From: Eubacteriaceae bacterium
GTDB lineage: Bacteria > Bacillota > Clostridia > Eubacteriales > Anaerofustaceae
Direction of reading: 5' to 3'
NCBI GenBank assembly: GCA_009782875.1
Contig: WRIE01000011.1
Coordinates: forward strand, 1 to 60,342
Length of the DNA stretch: 60,342 nucleotides
Under the pieces are notes generated by a model, which had not been told where the DNA came from, ran no database searches, and saw only the letters and a program-made list of their open reading frames with translations. Position 1 is the stretch's first letter. Every line of letters starts with the position of its first letter. The position numbers were made by a program, and so were the translations under genes. Positions 45,470 through 54,802 of the stretch are shown in pieces.

Positions 45470-46494
45470 CAGGTCATTCCTCCTGTTGCCGCTTTTGCTA
45501 AAGCTCTGTCTTTATACATCAGCCAGCGCCAATACTTGCTAATATGGTCGCTGACAATGCTTTCGATCGTCAAGATGCTCTCCCGGGGCAATTCGATCTG
45601 CCCCCCTGATATATCATCGATTGTGTAAAGGGTGGCGCCTGGGATTTGGGCAACTTGCGGGTCGATGTCCCTGGGCACAGCCAAGTCGACGAATATCCTG
45701 GCGCGGCTGCCAAGCCTTGCTATTTCATCATATGAGAGGGTGTAGTGGGGGCTTGTAGTCGCGCTAATGACCAAATCCGCCTCTTGGATCGATCTGTACC
45801 GGTCGGCGTAGCTGATAGCGCAAGCCATATCCGGCACTTGCACCTCGCCCCGCTTGTATTGGCGCACAGTCACAGAGACATTGGCATTTTCTTGGACCAG
45901 CAATTCCGCCATCAGCCTGCCCATTTGCCCATTCCCGATGACAACCGCATTTATCCCGCCAAGGCTTGTGGCTTCGCTTAATTTTTCTATTGTTTTGCCC
46001 GGCACTGAGTCAATGCCCAGTGTCCTGAGCACTACATTGGTTTTTATCGCTTTCGCTGCTTGGATCGCCGTGTTAAACATTGTCTCAATATAGCTGTCGG
46101 TGCAGCCGGCTTGCCTGGACAGCTCCAAGGCCTCCCTGACTTGGGTGATAACTTGGTCATCGCCCATAACTTGCGAGTCAAGCCCTGAGGCCATCCGGCA
46201 CAAATGCTCTAGTGCATAGTCTCCTGCCCTTTGGGTGAACAAGTGGCCATACTCCCCATATCCTCCGCCGAGCTCGTCACACAACAATTTCGCAGGATCG
46301 ATAAACCCGTATTCAGCCACAGTCAAGTATAGCTCTGTCCTGTTGCAAGTGGTTATTGCAACACACCCCCCTGCTATGCCCTTGTTTACAAGGGAGGCCA
46401 GGATCCTTTGAGTTTTTTCTTTGGTGATCGCAAACTTTTCTCGAATTTCTAAATTTGCCGATGTGTGGTCAAGTCCTGTCATCAACAGTTTCAA
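45469..46494 (-). CDS. hemA: Glutamyl-tRNA reductase, short C-terminus
   Basis: A 341-residue protein with the catalytic Cys50 in T-T-C-N-R-T-E-L-Y, G-L-D-S-Q-V-M-G-D-D-Q-V, and the NADPH-binding V-I-G-N-G-Q-M-G. It reduces glutamyl-tRNA to the semialdehyde for HemL. Most enzymes have about 400-450 residues with a C-terminal dimerisation domain; here the chain stops shortly after the start of the spinal helix. TTG 46494 (GGAGGG upstream) or ATG 46482 is the start. Confidence 0.9.
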   Translation of the reverse strand: MKLLMTGLDHTSANLEIREKFAITKEKTQRILASLVNKGIAGGCVAITTCNRTELYLTVAEYGFIDPAKLLCDELGGGYGEYGHLFTQRAGDYALEHLCRMASGLDSQVMGDDQVITQVREALELSRQAGCTDSYIETMFNTAIQAAKAIKTNVVLRTLGIDSVPGKTIEKLSEATSLGGINAVVIGNGQMGRLMAELLVQENANVSVTVRQYKRGEVQVPDMACAISYADRYRSIQEADLVISATTSPHYTLSYDEIARLGSRARIFVDLAVPRDIDPQVAQIPGATLYTIDDISGGQIELPRESILTIESIVSDHISKYWRWLMYKDRALAKAATGGMT

Positions 46495-47497
46495 AAGACA
46501 CCCTCCACAATTCTTCTGCCACAGCCACAGTCACTTTGTCTTTGGCTGTTTTTGCTTGCAGGATCCTGCCTCTTTTTGAGGAAAGGTATGCTGCAGCTTC
46601 GCAAACACTCCCTGTCCCAGTCTGCGCCCTGACAAATTCTGACTGGCCAAACATTTGGGCGACACTTTCTAGCCTTTGGGCGCTATATGTAATGAAAGGG
46701 ATAGTATATTTTTTCGAGATAGCGCAAATAGCTTCCTCGTCTTTCTTCAAGTCAATAGATGAAATCGAGCCGACTGCTTCAACCGATATGCATAGGTTTT
46801 CCAAACACTCCAAGAAAAACAATTCGGTTGTATCTGTGGCAACACCCCGCCTTGAGCCGATGCCAACATGGATATTCTTCGGAGCCAAATTTAAAGTAGC
46901 CCTAAAAGGCTTCTTGTCTGTGTCCTGGCTGATGCAAATCCCCACATCCCCTGTTGTTGAATGCAAAATCCCTGCGGGCAAGAGGGTGTCTACAGGATAA
47001 TCGGAATAAAAGCCGACTTGCGACCCTCCAAGCAAGGAGCTTGCTACGCGTTTTATCGCTTCAGGGTTTATGATGGCATATCTATTCTGTGAGGCATACT
47101 CGTCAATCGAGAACACCCCATTGACATCTGTGGCAGTAGTGATAACTGCCACAGCGCCTGAAATGCTAGCGATTTCCCTTGCTATGCGGTTTGCCCCCCC
47201 GATATGCCCCGACAATATAGGTATTGCGAAGCTGCCTCCCTCGTCGACTACGATAACTGCCGGATCAACACTCTTATGCTTTATATAGGGCGCGATAGCC
47301 CTTGTGGCAATTCCTGCCGCGCCAACGAAAATCAATGTGTTGCCCGGCTCAAAGATGCCAGCTACATGCTCGGCCAAGTTTTTTACCCTTGCAGACGAGA
47401 AGCTCGAAGCAATTCCGCCCTCGACAGCGAGGTTTCCAATGGTGTCTGCCAGGGCTTTTCCCTTAGATGTGAATGACATCAAGTGGAAATTACTCAC
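46469..47497 (-). CDS. cbiG: Cobalt-precorrin-5A hydrolase
   Basis: A 342-residue CbiG: the central block G-H-I-G-G-A-N, T-T-A-T-D-V-N-G-V-F-S-I-D and the C-terminal G-I-G-S-R-R-G-V are characteristic. It opens the delta-lactone and releases acetaldehyde. GTG 47497 overlaps the cbiF stop by 8 bases (GTGAGTAA), which decides the start over longer frames. Confidence 0.93.
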   Translation of the reverse strand: MSNFHLMSFTSKGKALADTIGNLAVEGGIASSFSSARVKNLAEHVAGIFEPGNTLIFVGAAGIATRAIAPYIKHKSVDPAVIVVDEGGSFAIPILSGHIGGANRIAREIASISGAVAVITTATDVNGVFSIDEYASQNRYAIINPEAIKRVASSLLGGSQVGFYSDYPVDTLLPAGILHSTTGDVGICISQDTDKKPFRATLNLAPKNIHVGIGSRRGVATDTTELFFLECLENLCISVEAVGSISSIDLKKDEEAICAISKKYTIPFITYSAQRLESVAQMFGQSEFVRAQTGTGSVCEAAAYLSSKRGRILQAKTAKDKVTVAVAEELWRVSFETVDDRT

Positions 47498-48251
47498 CTT
47501 GTGTCCCTTGCCGGAAACCATGGGAAAACCCAGGGTGGTAAAGCAGCGACCTCTCGTACTCGCTGCCCAAAAAGTCTCCTACTAAAATGATTGCAGTCTT
47601 TGAAATGCCAGCGGCTTTGCCGTCTTGCTCCATCTTCTCGAGAGTAGTGCGCACAATATGCTCGTCAGGCCATGTGGCTTTGTAGATTATGGCGGCAGGG
47701 GTGTCTTTCGGGTAGCCCCCCTCAACCAGCTTTTCTGAAAGCGCCCCAAGCATTCCGCTTGAAAGGAAAATCGCCATTGAAGCCTGGATTTTCGCCAACT
47801 CCGTTATCTTCTCTTTTTCTGGCACTGGAGTGCGCCCTTCCATCCTTGTCAAAATCACTGTCTGGCTGACGCCGGGAAGGGTGTATTCCGCCCCAAGAAC
47901 CGCTGCAGCAGCTGAGAAAGAGCTGACTCCGGGTATAACCTCAAATGGTATTTGCCTTGATTCAAGCAAATCGAGCTGCTCCCTGATAGCTCCATAAACG
48001 CTGGGGTCTCCAGTATGGAGCCTGGCAGTCAGAAGGCCTTTTTCCTCGTTTGCAAACATAACTTGCACGACCTCTTCCAATGTCATGCCTGCGCTGTCAT
48101 AAACCTCGCAGCCAGCTTTTGCGTAATCCAGGAGCTGGGGGTTGACCAAAGAGCCCGCGTATATAATGCAGTCAGCTTTTGAGAGAACGCCCATCCCCTT
48201 TACTGTAATCAGCTCTACATCCCCTGGCCCTGCGCCGATAAAATATACCAT
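47490..48251 (-). CDS. cbiF: Cobalt-precorrin-4 C11-methyltransferase
   Basis: A 253-residue methylase: V-Y-F-I-G-A-G-P-G-D-V-E-L-I-T, L-H-T-G-D-P-S-V-Y-G-A and V-I-L-T-R-M-E-G-R-T-P-V-P are typical of CbiF/CobM. ATG 48251 follows AAGGAG and lies just after the cbiL stop. Confidence 0.95.
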   Translation of the reverse strand: MVYFIGAGPGDVELITVKGMGVLSKADCIIYAGSLVNPQLLDYAKAGCEVYDSAGMTLEEVVQVMFANEEKGLLTARLHTGDPSVYGAIREQLDLLESRQIPFEVIPGVSSFSAAAAVLGAEYTLPGVSQTVILTRMEGRTPVPEKEKITELAKIQASMAIFLSSGMLGALSEKLVEGGYPKDTPAAIIYKATWPDEHIVRTTLEKMEQDGKAAGISKTAIILVGDFLGSEYERSLLYHPGFSHGFRQGTQGE

Positions 48252-48252
48252 G

Positions 48253-48948
48253 CTATGCATTCTCCTTTACAATCGCCAAGGTGAAATATTCCTTTTGGGG
48301 CGACGCTTCGTATTCTTCTATGCTTTCATAAAGCCTCTGGCCGTCCATGGCCACCCGGCTGGCTATTTTAGTGTTGGCGGACAACCCGCGCTCTTTCAGC
48401 ATCTCCAGCACGTTGTCGAGGTTGGCTCCGGATTTCATGAGGACCTTGTTTCCAGGAAACTCCAGGGCTTGGCCGATATCGACTGTATGCCTACCCGGTA
48501 TAATAGACAGGATTTGCTGGTCTTCGCAAAGGGCTATGCCAAAAGCCGCGGCAGCCGCAGAGAATGAAGTGACACCCGGAATGATCTCTGTCTCATAGCC
48601 CGCATTGGCTACTATCATATGGACATACATGTATGTGGAATATGTAGTCGGGTCTCCCAATGTGACGAAACCTACATCTTCCCCAGTGTCCAAAATCCCG
48701 ATAATTTCTCCCGCAGCTTTTAGGCGGGCCTCTTTTCGCTTGTTGATATCCCTGTCCATCGAAAAAAAACATTCGATGCGCTTTTTGCCTTCCAAGTACT
48801 CTTCCACAATCCCAAATGCGGCGCCGCCTTCGCTGTTTGATTTTGGTGTGGCGACAACACCGCATTTTTGGATGGTTTTTACCGCCTTGATCGTCAAGAG
48901 CTCCGGGTCTCCCGGCCCGGTGCCTATCCCGTAAAGCTTTCCTTTCAT
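48253..48948 (-). CDS. cbiL: Cobalt-precorrin-2 C20-methyltransferase
   Basis: A 231-residue methylase: L-Y-G-I-G-T-G-P-G-D-P-E-L-L-T, T-L-G-D-P-T-T-Y-S-T-Y and I-P-G-V-T-S-F. It adds the C20 methyl to cobalt-sirohydrochlorin. It overlaps cbiD by 4 bases. Confidence 0.95.
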   Translation of the reverse strand: MKGKLYGIGTGPGDPELLTIKAVKTIQKCGVVATPKSNSEGGAAFGIVEEYLEGKKRIECFFSMDRDINKRKEARLKAAGEIIGILDTGEDVGFVTLGDPTTYSTYMYVHMIVANAGYETEIIPGVTSFSAAAAAFGIALCEDQQILSIIPGRHTVDIGQALEFPGNKVLMKSGANLDNVLEMLKERGLSANTKIASRVAMDGQRLYESIEEYEASPQKEYFTLAIVKENA

Positions 48949-50021
48949 TTCGCGCTCACTCCCTTGGTCAATATTCCATGTTCCTGTGTAAAAACTATAT
49001 ATTCAATGCTCAAAGCCCCTCTTGTCCTCTCACGGAGGTGGAAGCCTATCTTTTCGCCAATGCTCTCCCAAACAGGCTCGTTGATTCCTGCTTCGGCCAA
49101 CTGCTCGACAGCAGCCTGGACTGTGGCGCACTCCATGATCCGTTTGACCAAATCGCTGTCTGCCCCATGCATCGCCCCATGAGCCGCTATAATTTCCATT
49201 CTGCCGTCGGCATAGCTTGAGTGGGTGTTCATAATTCCGGCAGCAAGCTTGACAAGCTTGCCACCATGGCCTATGAGGATAATTGGGCCGACGCCTTTTT
49301 TGCATGCGTAGTCCAAGGTTTCCCCTATAAAGTTTGAGCACTTGATAGCTTTATTGATATCCAAGCCCAGTTCTGTTTGGGCAAAATCCCTCCCATAGTT
49401 TCCCGGGGTTATAACTAGCCGGCGCTCGCCACTGGCAACTTGGACATCAATGTCCGCCTTGATCGTCTCCACAATCGCCCTTTCGCTCATGGGCTCCACA
49501 ATGCCTGTAGTGCCCAGCACCGACAACCCGCCGATTATTCCAAGGCGCGCATTCATTGTCCTCTTGGCTGCCGCCTCGCCCCCAGGAATAGAGATTATTG
49601 CCGTGATGCCCCCAGAATACCCGTTTTGGCTGCAGGCCTCAGCGATGGCGCTTGTGATCATTTGCCTGGGGACAGGATTTATCGCTGTTTGGCCGACAGC
49701 TACCTTCAAGCCAGGCTTTGTCACTGTGCCTATGCCTTCTCCGCCTTCAATTTGGATAACTTGCCCGTTTGTTTTTGAGACAGTGGCATACACCATCATC
49801 CCGTTGGTGATGTCAGGGTCGTCCCCCGCGTCTTTTTGCACGCCATATCTTGCCGTCCCATCCTGCATTGCCGCTCCCGTGGTTTCCAGGTCAAACGCTT
49901 TGCCATTCATAGCGGCAATGCTGACATGGCTGATGGCGGTGCCGGATAGCAGGGCAACAGTAGCCGCCTTTGCGGCTGCCGCAGCGCACAGCCCAGTTGT
50001 TATGCCAGGTTTTAAGTCTTT
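48945..50021 (-). CDS. cbiD: Cobalt-precorrin-5B C1-methyltransferase
   Basis: A 358-residue CbiD, starting K-D-L-K-P-G-I-T-T-G-L-C-A-A-A-A-A-K-A; D-P-D-I-T-N-G and G-I-V-E-P-M-S are further family blocks. ATG 50021 is preferred since the family begins here; the longer frame would start at TTG inside the riboswitch terminator. First gene of the 17-gene operon. CbiD is the marker of the anaerobic pathway. Confidence 0.94.
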   Translation of the reverse strand, partial: KDLKPGITTGLCAAAAAKAATVALLSGTAISHVSIAAMNGKAFDLETTGAAMQDGTARYGVQKDAGDDPDITNGMMVYATVSKTNGQVIQIEGGEGIGTVTKPGLKVAVGQTAINPVPRQMITSAIAEACSQNGYSGGITAIISIPGGEAAAKRTMNARLGIIGGLSVLGTTGIVEPMSERAIVETIKADIDVQVASGERRLVITPGNYGRDFAQTELGLDINKAIKCSNFIGETLDYACKKGVGPIILIGHGGKLVKLAAGIMNTHSSYADGRMEIIAAHGAMHGADSDLVKRIMECATVQAAVEQLAEAGINEPVWESIGEKIGFHLRERTRGALSIEYIVFTQEHGILTKGVSAK

Positions 50022-50070
50022 CATTTCAAAGCACCAAAATTCCCTCAGTTTGGTGTTGCAAAAAAGCAAC

Positions 50071-50104
50071 TAAAAAAGGCTTTGACCACAAGATCAAAGC
50101 CTTT
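50071..50104 (-). terminator. Terminator in the B12 riboswitch leader
   Basis: On the minus strand AAGGCTTTGA pairs with TCAAAGCCTT around an eight-base loop, then TTTTTTA. It sits between the riboswitch and cbiD and is the likely expression platform. Confidence 0.9.
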
Positions 50105-50189
50105 GAGTTTAATAACGAATAACCGGAAAAAACGAAAGCGACGGCTAAAGACGCTACCACTGCAAAGTCCCCATATCCTGTGAGGCTTG

Positions 50190-50395
50190 GCAATACGAAC
50201 CATGAGGTTCGGTGCTGGCAGGTCTTTCGACTTAGACATCATCGCTTGTTCCAAACCTTCCCAGGATTATTTCCCAGTGGTTGTGTTAGCATTTGGAAAA
50301 CTCCGTCTTTACGGCAGCAGGACTGTTCAGGATTCTCACCTGATTCCCTTTTAACGCAGAAAGCGCCGTGGCGCAATCTGTGGCCAGCAATTATT
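50190..50395 (-). promoter_or_regulatory. Cobalamin riboswitch
   Basis: Minus-strand reading gives AATCAGGTGAGAATCCTGA, CAGTCCTGCTGCCGTAAAG, CCACTGGGAA and the B12 box AAGTCGAAAGACCTGCC in canonical order. It should bind adenosylcobalamin or a relative and switch off the 17-gene cbi/hem operon through the terminator that follows. Confidence 0.93.
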
Positions 50396-50402
50396 TGCCA
50401 CC

Positions 50403-50430
50403 ATTCTACCACGAAAAATGGAAAAACCAA
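50403..50430 (-). promoter_or_regulatory. Candidate promoter of the cbi/hem operon
   Basis: On the minus strand TTGGTT (50430-50425), 16 bases, TAGAAT (50408-50403). Transcription would start at the beginning of the riboswitch. Confidence 0.5.
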
Positions 50431-51020
50431 GAGAATTTTATCAATTGCCACAATATTAGCCCAATCGCCAACCTATACTATACATCTAGTAATAACACAT
50501 GATATGTTAGTATATTTATGCTAGTAAATATTATAAATATTGCGAATATCTTCATTTGCAGAATTGCAAAATGTGAATAGCAACATCAAACTCGTGAAAC
50601 TGACTGATAATAATTCAATTATAGTTGCAAGAAAACAGTGTTAAAATTGTAATTCACTAGCTGTATAGCTGAATTACCTAAGAAGTGTGTTATATAGCTC
50701 TTAATGAGGCAAAGCAATATAGAGGAAGAAAGATGTGGATTTATAATAATATTAAATAATTACTAATTTCAAAATTGATACGCTTGTTTTAGTGGCAATT
50801 TTTGGGATAGCATAAAAGTAGCGGCAATTCTTATATTGTTTCTGAATTAAACTACTAATCAGAATAATATACTTTCATTTAATATTTTTTCTCTGCATAT
50901 GAATTAAAACGTAGGTTCCATATTGGTCCTTGCGTATTTCTGTTGACTCTAAGCAATCAGAAATATATAGTTGCGTTTTATTTGCCTAAGCAACAAAAAT
51001 GATAAAATGGGACATAAAAA
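50431..51020. other. AT-rich intergenic region
   Basis: About 590 bases, very AT-rich, between the cbi operon promoter and the degV terminator. No frames, hairpins or repeats that I can support. Confidence 0.5.
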
Positions 51021-51063
51021 AAACCAAAGCAGCCGCTGCAACAGATAGCCCGACTTTGGTTTC
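51021..51063 (-). terminator. Probable terminator of degV
   Basis: On the minus strand AACCAAAG pairs with CTTTGGTT around a 25-base loop that also holds GCAGCGGCTGC, followed by eight T residues. It lies about 90 bases after degV. Confidence 0.7.
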
Positions 51064-51151
51064 AGTTAAAGTTCAATTCCGCACTTGATTTTTAACTGGC
51101 AATATTAAATATGAATCATGCACTCGATATCAATCTATTTTTAGCTGGTTT

Positions 51152-52003
51152 TCAAGAAAACGCTACTGCCAAAAAGTCGACGCCTGCATGGGCAGTCACT
51201 GATGCCTCAGGATGGATTGCCGGCAGAAATTCCTCGACCTCAAATGCGGAACAAATTAAGCCTTTGAGCTGCTCAGCTTCCTTTTCACGGTTCCAGTGGA
51301 CAATTTGCGCCTTGCCAAGCTTTTTGGAGGGGCATTTTTCTTCCATATAACGCACTGTCGCGCCAAGGGCCCTACCCATGCCCCTCTCTTTGCCGAGTGG
51401 CTCCAGGGCGCCGTCATTGCAGTGCAAAATAGGCACTATGCCGATTACTCCGCCAACGACTGCGGATGTTAGGTTGATCCTGCCTCCGCTCCAGAGGTAT
51501 TTCAAATCAGGCATTATAAGTATAAGATGCTGTTTTTCATATGCTGACTCTAAGTAATTGACAATTGAGCTGCGGCTAGCGCCTTCGGCTGCCATTTTTG
51601 CGGCATCGTATACAGGATGCAGATAAGCGATTGAAAAGTTTTTGGAATCAACAACACTAATTGCGAGCTCGTGGCTATACTCTTCTTCAAGCTGCTCTAT
51701 GGCGATCCGCGCCGAATTGAATGTGCCGCTGCCCTTTGAAGTCATTGTGATAAAAATTAATTCGTCGCCGTTCTCAATATACTCGCGCATTTTCTCGGCA
51801 ATTTCGAATATCGAGATAGTGGCTGTCTTTGGGAACGCCTTGCTTTTTAACAAACGGTCACGAAATTCTGCGCCGCTTATATCGCGGTAAGCGCGATATT
51901 CAACATCGTCAATTTCCACAATAAGGGGCAATAGGTCAATCCCATGCTCCTGGATATGCTCCACAGGGATATCCGAGTCGCTGCAAATTAAAAACTTAAC
52001 CAT
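51152..52003 (-). CDS. DegV-family fatty acid-binding protein
   Basis: A 283-residue DegV protein: C-S-D-S-D-I-P near the N-terminus, T-M-T-S-K-G-S-G-T-F-N-S-A and L-K-Y-L-W-S-G-G-R-I. Family members (FakB) bind a fatty acid for phosphorylation by FakA. The usual S-S-x-L-S-G-T-Y block is altered to S-K-G-S-G-T-F. No fakA neighbour is visible. Confidence 0.9.
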   Translation of the reverse strand: MVKFLICSDSDIPVEHIQEHGIDLLPLIVEIDDVEYRAYRDISGAEFRDRLLKSKAFPKTATISIFEIAEKMREYIENGDELIFITMTSKGSGTFNSARIAIEQLEEEYSHELAISVVDSKNFSIAYLHPVYDAAKMAAEGASRSSIVNYLESAYEKQHLILIMPDLKYLWSGGRINLTSAVVGGVIGIVPILHCNDGALEPLGKERGMGRALGATVRYMEEKCPSKKLGKAQIVHWNREKEAEQLKGLICSAFEVEEFLPAIHPEASVTAHAGVDFLAVAFS

Positions 52004-52501
52004 GTCAATACCAATCTTTCAGCCTTTCAGCATTTTTTTTCTGCCAGTCGCAATAAACTCGGCAGCTTTCAACCAGATTGCTGCCAGGTCAGGAGAACCG
52101 GTATGCAAGGTCATGCAACAAATCTCACTCCGCCAATCCTATAGAGCGATCATTAGCAAATAAAGATTTGCGCCGCTAAAGTTTGGCAAGTGGGCAAAAG
52201 CCTGGCATAAAGTCCACAAAAGCGTTTTTGGGCTATCATATAGCGCCAATAGGCAGCATAGTATAGCAAAATAAGTGTAAATATTTTATTTACGTTTACT
52301 TTTTTCTTCAAAGCAAACCAGTTACATACAGGGCTAAATATCGCAACGCCGCCCACTGTCACTCAAAACGATCAAGCAGTGCCAATGCCAAAGTGGTATA
52401 TTGCGGGAGGCGGCGAACTGGCTACAATAACGGTATGTCTTTCGTATTTATAATACACACACTTATAGAGAGCAAACAAGTCGAATTGCGAGATTCAATA
52501 T
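52004..52501. other. Intergenic region without recognised genes
   Basis: About 500 bases. It carries a few short frames with no ribosome sites. Nothing supportable was seen. Confidence 0.5.
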
Positions 52502-52528
52502 TAAAAACCCCCCACAAATCGTGGAGGG
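52502..52528 (-). terminator. Terminator after tRNA-Leu
   Basis: On the minus strand CCCTCCAC pairs with GTGGGGGG over a six-base loop, then TTTTTA. It lies 13 bases after the tRNA. Confidence 0.85.
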
Positions 52529-52541
52529 AAACAGAGATTGA

Positions 52542-52623
52542 TGCGGATAAGAGGACTCGAACCTCCACACCTTGCGGCGCTAGATCCTAAGTCTAGTGCG
52601 TCTGCCAATTCCGCCATATCCGC
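52542..52623 (-). tRNA. tRNA-Leu (anticodon TAG)
   Basis: Class II tRNA on the minus strand: acceptor GCGGATA pairs with TATCCGC, anticodon loop CTTAGGA between CTAGA and TCTAG, long variable arm GCCGCAAGGT. No CCA is encoded. Confidence 0.94.
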
Positions 52624-52757
52624 ATTTACTAGCGTAGTTTAGCAAATGATCAGCCATTTGTCAAACTATCTTTCTTTGTTATTTTATGTATTTTATTATT
52701 ATGCTGTTTAAATATAGGCAGCCGCTCCATACAGGAGCCGCTCTGGAAGGAGAATTT

Positions 52758-53514
52758 ATGTACGAGTTTGCCAACCGTTTTCTATCTGGTGAACAAAACA
52801 GGAAATTCGCCAATGAAAATATGATGGGCCCTAACACAATAAGGGTAGCGGAAGAAATGGCTATGCAACTTAGCATAAACAAAAGCATGAGGATCTTGTA
52901 TCTGGGGTGTGGATGCGGTCTATCCACACTATTGCTGGCAAAAAAATATGGCGTGTCTGTTTTTTCGCAAATTTTGGATATCGCCCACTGGCAACTACAA
53001 ACGCTTCAAGGCGATGGGCATAGAAGACAAGGCTGTGCCAATCATGGTTGACGCGACAAAAGGGCTGTCTTTTGCCGATGGTTACTTTGATGTGCTGTTT
53101 TCCATTGGCGCATACCAATATTTCGGCGATACTGCTGGCATGCTGCCCTCCCTCATGCATCATGTGAAAAAAGGAGGATATATAGCTGTGGCTGTCAACG
53201 GCATCAAGCACGAGTTTGGAGAAAACGTGCCTGAGGAGATGAAGCCCTTTCGGGACGACCCGGAAGTAGCGAGAACCATCCATTCCATCCCTTGGTGGGC
53301 GGAGCTGTGGGGCAGGGAGGAAGGCATTGAAATTGTCGGGATTAGCGAAATGCAAAGCAACGACCAAGCTTAGGGCGAATGGTTGGCGGCGTACGATCCC
53401 TCGATCCCCTTTGCGGAGGTGATTGCTGAGGATATTATTATGATGGAGGCAGAGAGTGGCAAATACTTCAACACCATTATGATGATGCTAATATTGCCAG
53501 CAACCACAATTTAA
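52758..53514 (+). pseudogene. SAM-dependent methyltransferase, broken
   Basis: Starts at ATG 52758 after AAGGAGAATTT. The first frame has Y-L-G-C-G-C-G-L-S-T (SAM loop). Near 52965-52975 a one-base shift moves the sense into a frame with F-W-I-S-P-T-G-N-Y-K-R-F and D-V-L-F-S-I-G-A-Y-Q-Y-F. A TAG at 53371-53373 then interrupts the C-terminal part, which continues G-E-W-L-A-A-Y-D-P and ends at TAA 53512-53514 after G-K-Y-F-N-T-I. Together they make a protein of about 250 residues. Two lesions make decay likely. Confidence 0.75.
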
Positions 53515-53648
53515 AGCAGTTGATTTTTATACTCGCAAGCACAGGGCAGGCTTGTTCCTGCCGCTTCAATCGATATTCCATCCACAAGTTCCCATGCCTT
53601 TGCACATTAACATATATTAGGGTGTGTTTTAAATAAAAACCTATAGTA

Positions 53649-54440
53649 CTAACCAGCATAAATTATAAAAGCTGCTAAAGCGACAAACGCCTCAAACATA
53701 GCCAGAAGCTTGTCAAAGAGCATAGCGATGCGCCTACAATCTTTCAGCTTGCAGAAAAAGCGCTCAACTATGTTGCGCCTTTTGTAAAACTCCTTGTCGT
53801 ATGGCTCGGGGTTTTTGGCGTTTTTCTTTGGCGGCGAGACCAGGCCAGCCCTCTCGCCTTCAAGATATGTTCTTATGCCTACAGAGCCATAAGCCTTGTC
53901 GCCAGCCACTCTTGCGCCATCCTCGAATTACGCGTCATGTAACAGCGGGACAGCAGCCCGGCTGCCGTGCATGCCAGCAGGCGTCCAGAGGATGGCCAGA
54001 GGCTTCCCATCGCCGCCAACAAGGGCGTGGGTCTTTGCCGCCCTGCCCCCGCGCGCCGAGCCGATGCCCCTTGGAGGTTGTTAAAATTGTCTATTGCTCT
54101 GCCCTGCCCCCGCGCGCCGAGCCGATGCCCTGCCCTTGCGGGCCTTCCGGTGCAGCAGCGGCTCCGGCAGAGGCGCGGTGCGCCTTTACTCAAGCCGAGC
54201 CTACATGCCCCACCCCGGCAGGCTCGGCAGCTATGCTCTCAAGGATCCTGTCAACCAAGCCTTCTTTTGCCCATTTGCGGAACCTTCCATAAACTGTCTG
54301 CCACTTTTGCCGGGCCTCGCTGGCAAATCCCGCCACGGGGCCCCTGTCGCCAGCAGCCATGAAAGGTCTTGAAGGACGGCGCCGGTGGGTATTGGCGGCC
54401 TGCCGCGCTTTGCCCCCCTGTCCTCATCGCCAACAAACTG
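53649..54440 (-). pseudogene. IS5-family transposase, multiply frameshifted
   Basis: N-terminal part (54430-54240): R-G-R-P-P-I-P-T-G-A-V-L and T-G-A-P-W-R-D-L-P. The middle (to 53930) reads A-K-T-H-A-L-V-G-G-D-G-K-P-L in another frame. The C-terminal 86 residues (53649-53909) have G-D-K-A-Y-G-S, Y-K-R-R-N-I-V-E-R-F-F and L-K-D-C-R-R-I-A. This is the IS427-type IS5 transposase. Several frameshifts and a stop break it, and a 30-base direct repeat (54040-54069 and 54101-54130) flanks an extra 31-base piece inside. Confidence 0.75.
54040..54130. repeat. 30-base direct repeat inside the IS5 relic
   Basis: The 30-base stretch GCCCTGCCCCCGCGCGCCGA + GCCGATGCCC occurs at 54040-54069 and again at 54101-54130, with an AT-rich 31-base segment between. 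It suggests local duplication with insertion in the dead transposase. Confidence 0.85.
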
Positions 54441-54515
54441 CTTAAGAGGCTGTTTAATATGTCTATTAATGTCGATAAATGGTATGATAACAATAAAAAG
54501 GCTGTTTACCTTTAT

Positions 54516-54695
54516 ATGAGAAAAAAATATCCAAGCGACATAACTAGAGACCAATTCGAGATTATCAAGCCATTTTTAGAGTCAGCCACCGAAGCAACAA
54601 GGCCATACAAAAATGACCTTTATGATATTTTTTGTGCGATACTATATGTTTTGAGCGAAGGGTGCATGAATTATGTTTGTGCCAAGCAAAAATAG
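54516..54695 (+). pseudogene. IS5-type transposase N-terminal fragment
   Basis: Residues M-R-K-K-Y-P-S-D-I-T-R-D-Q-F-E-I-I, Y-D-L or N-D-L-Y-D-I-F-C-A-I-L-Y and L-S-E-G-C match the N-terminal DUF4096 domain of a second IS5-type transposase. After G-C-M-N the family continuation (W-R-x-L-P) is missing and the frame ends at 54695. It is opposite in direction to the neighbouring IS5 relic. Confidence 0.65.
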
Positions 54696-54802
54696 CTAAA
54701 ATCCACATGGTTAGCGGATTCTAGCTATGATAAAAGTTCTTTGATTCCCAAACTCGGGCACTTGCCACACTGCCGAAAGCCTGGTGGCATGCATAGATGC
54801 CC

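Noticed and set aside
49450..50073. 207-residue plus-strand open frame
   Set aside because: Antisense to cbiD, with composition explained by it; it also runs into the riboswitch terminator.
53371..53373. Recoded TAG (pyrrolysine)
   Set aside because: Tempting in a corrinoid-rich anaerobe, but the gene also has a frameshift and is not a methylamine methyltransferase; no tRNA-Pyl or pylS is seen.
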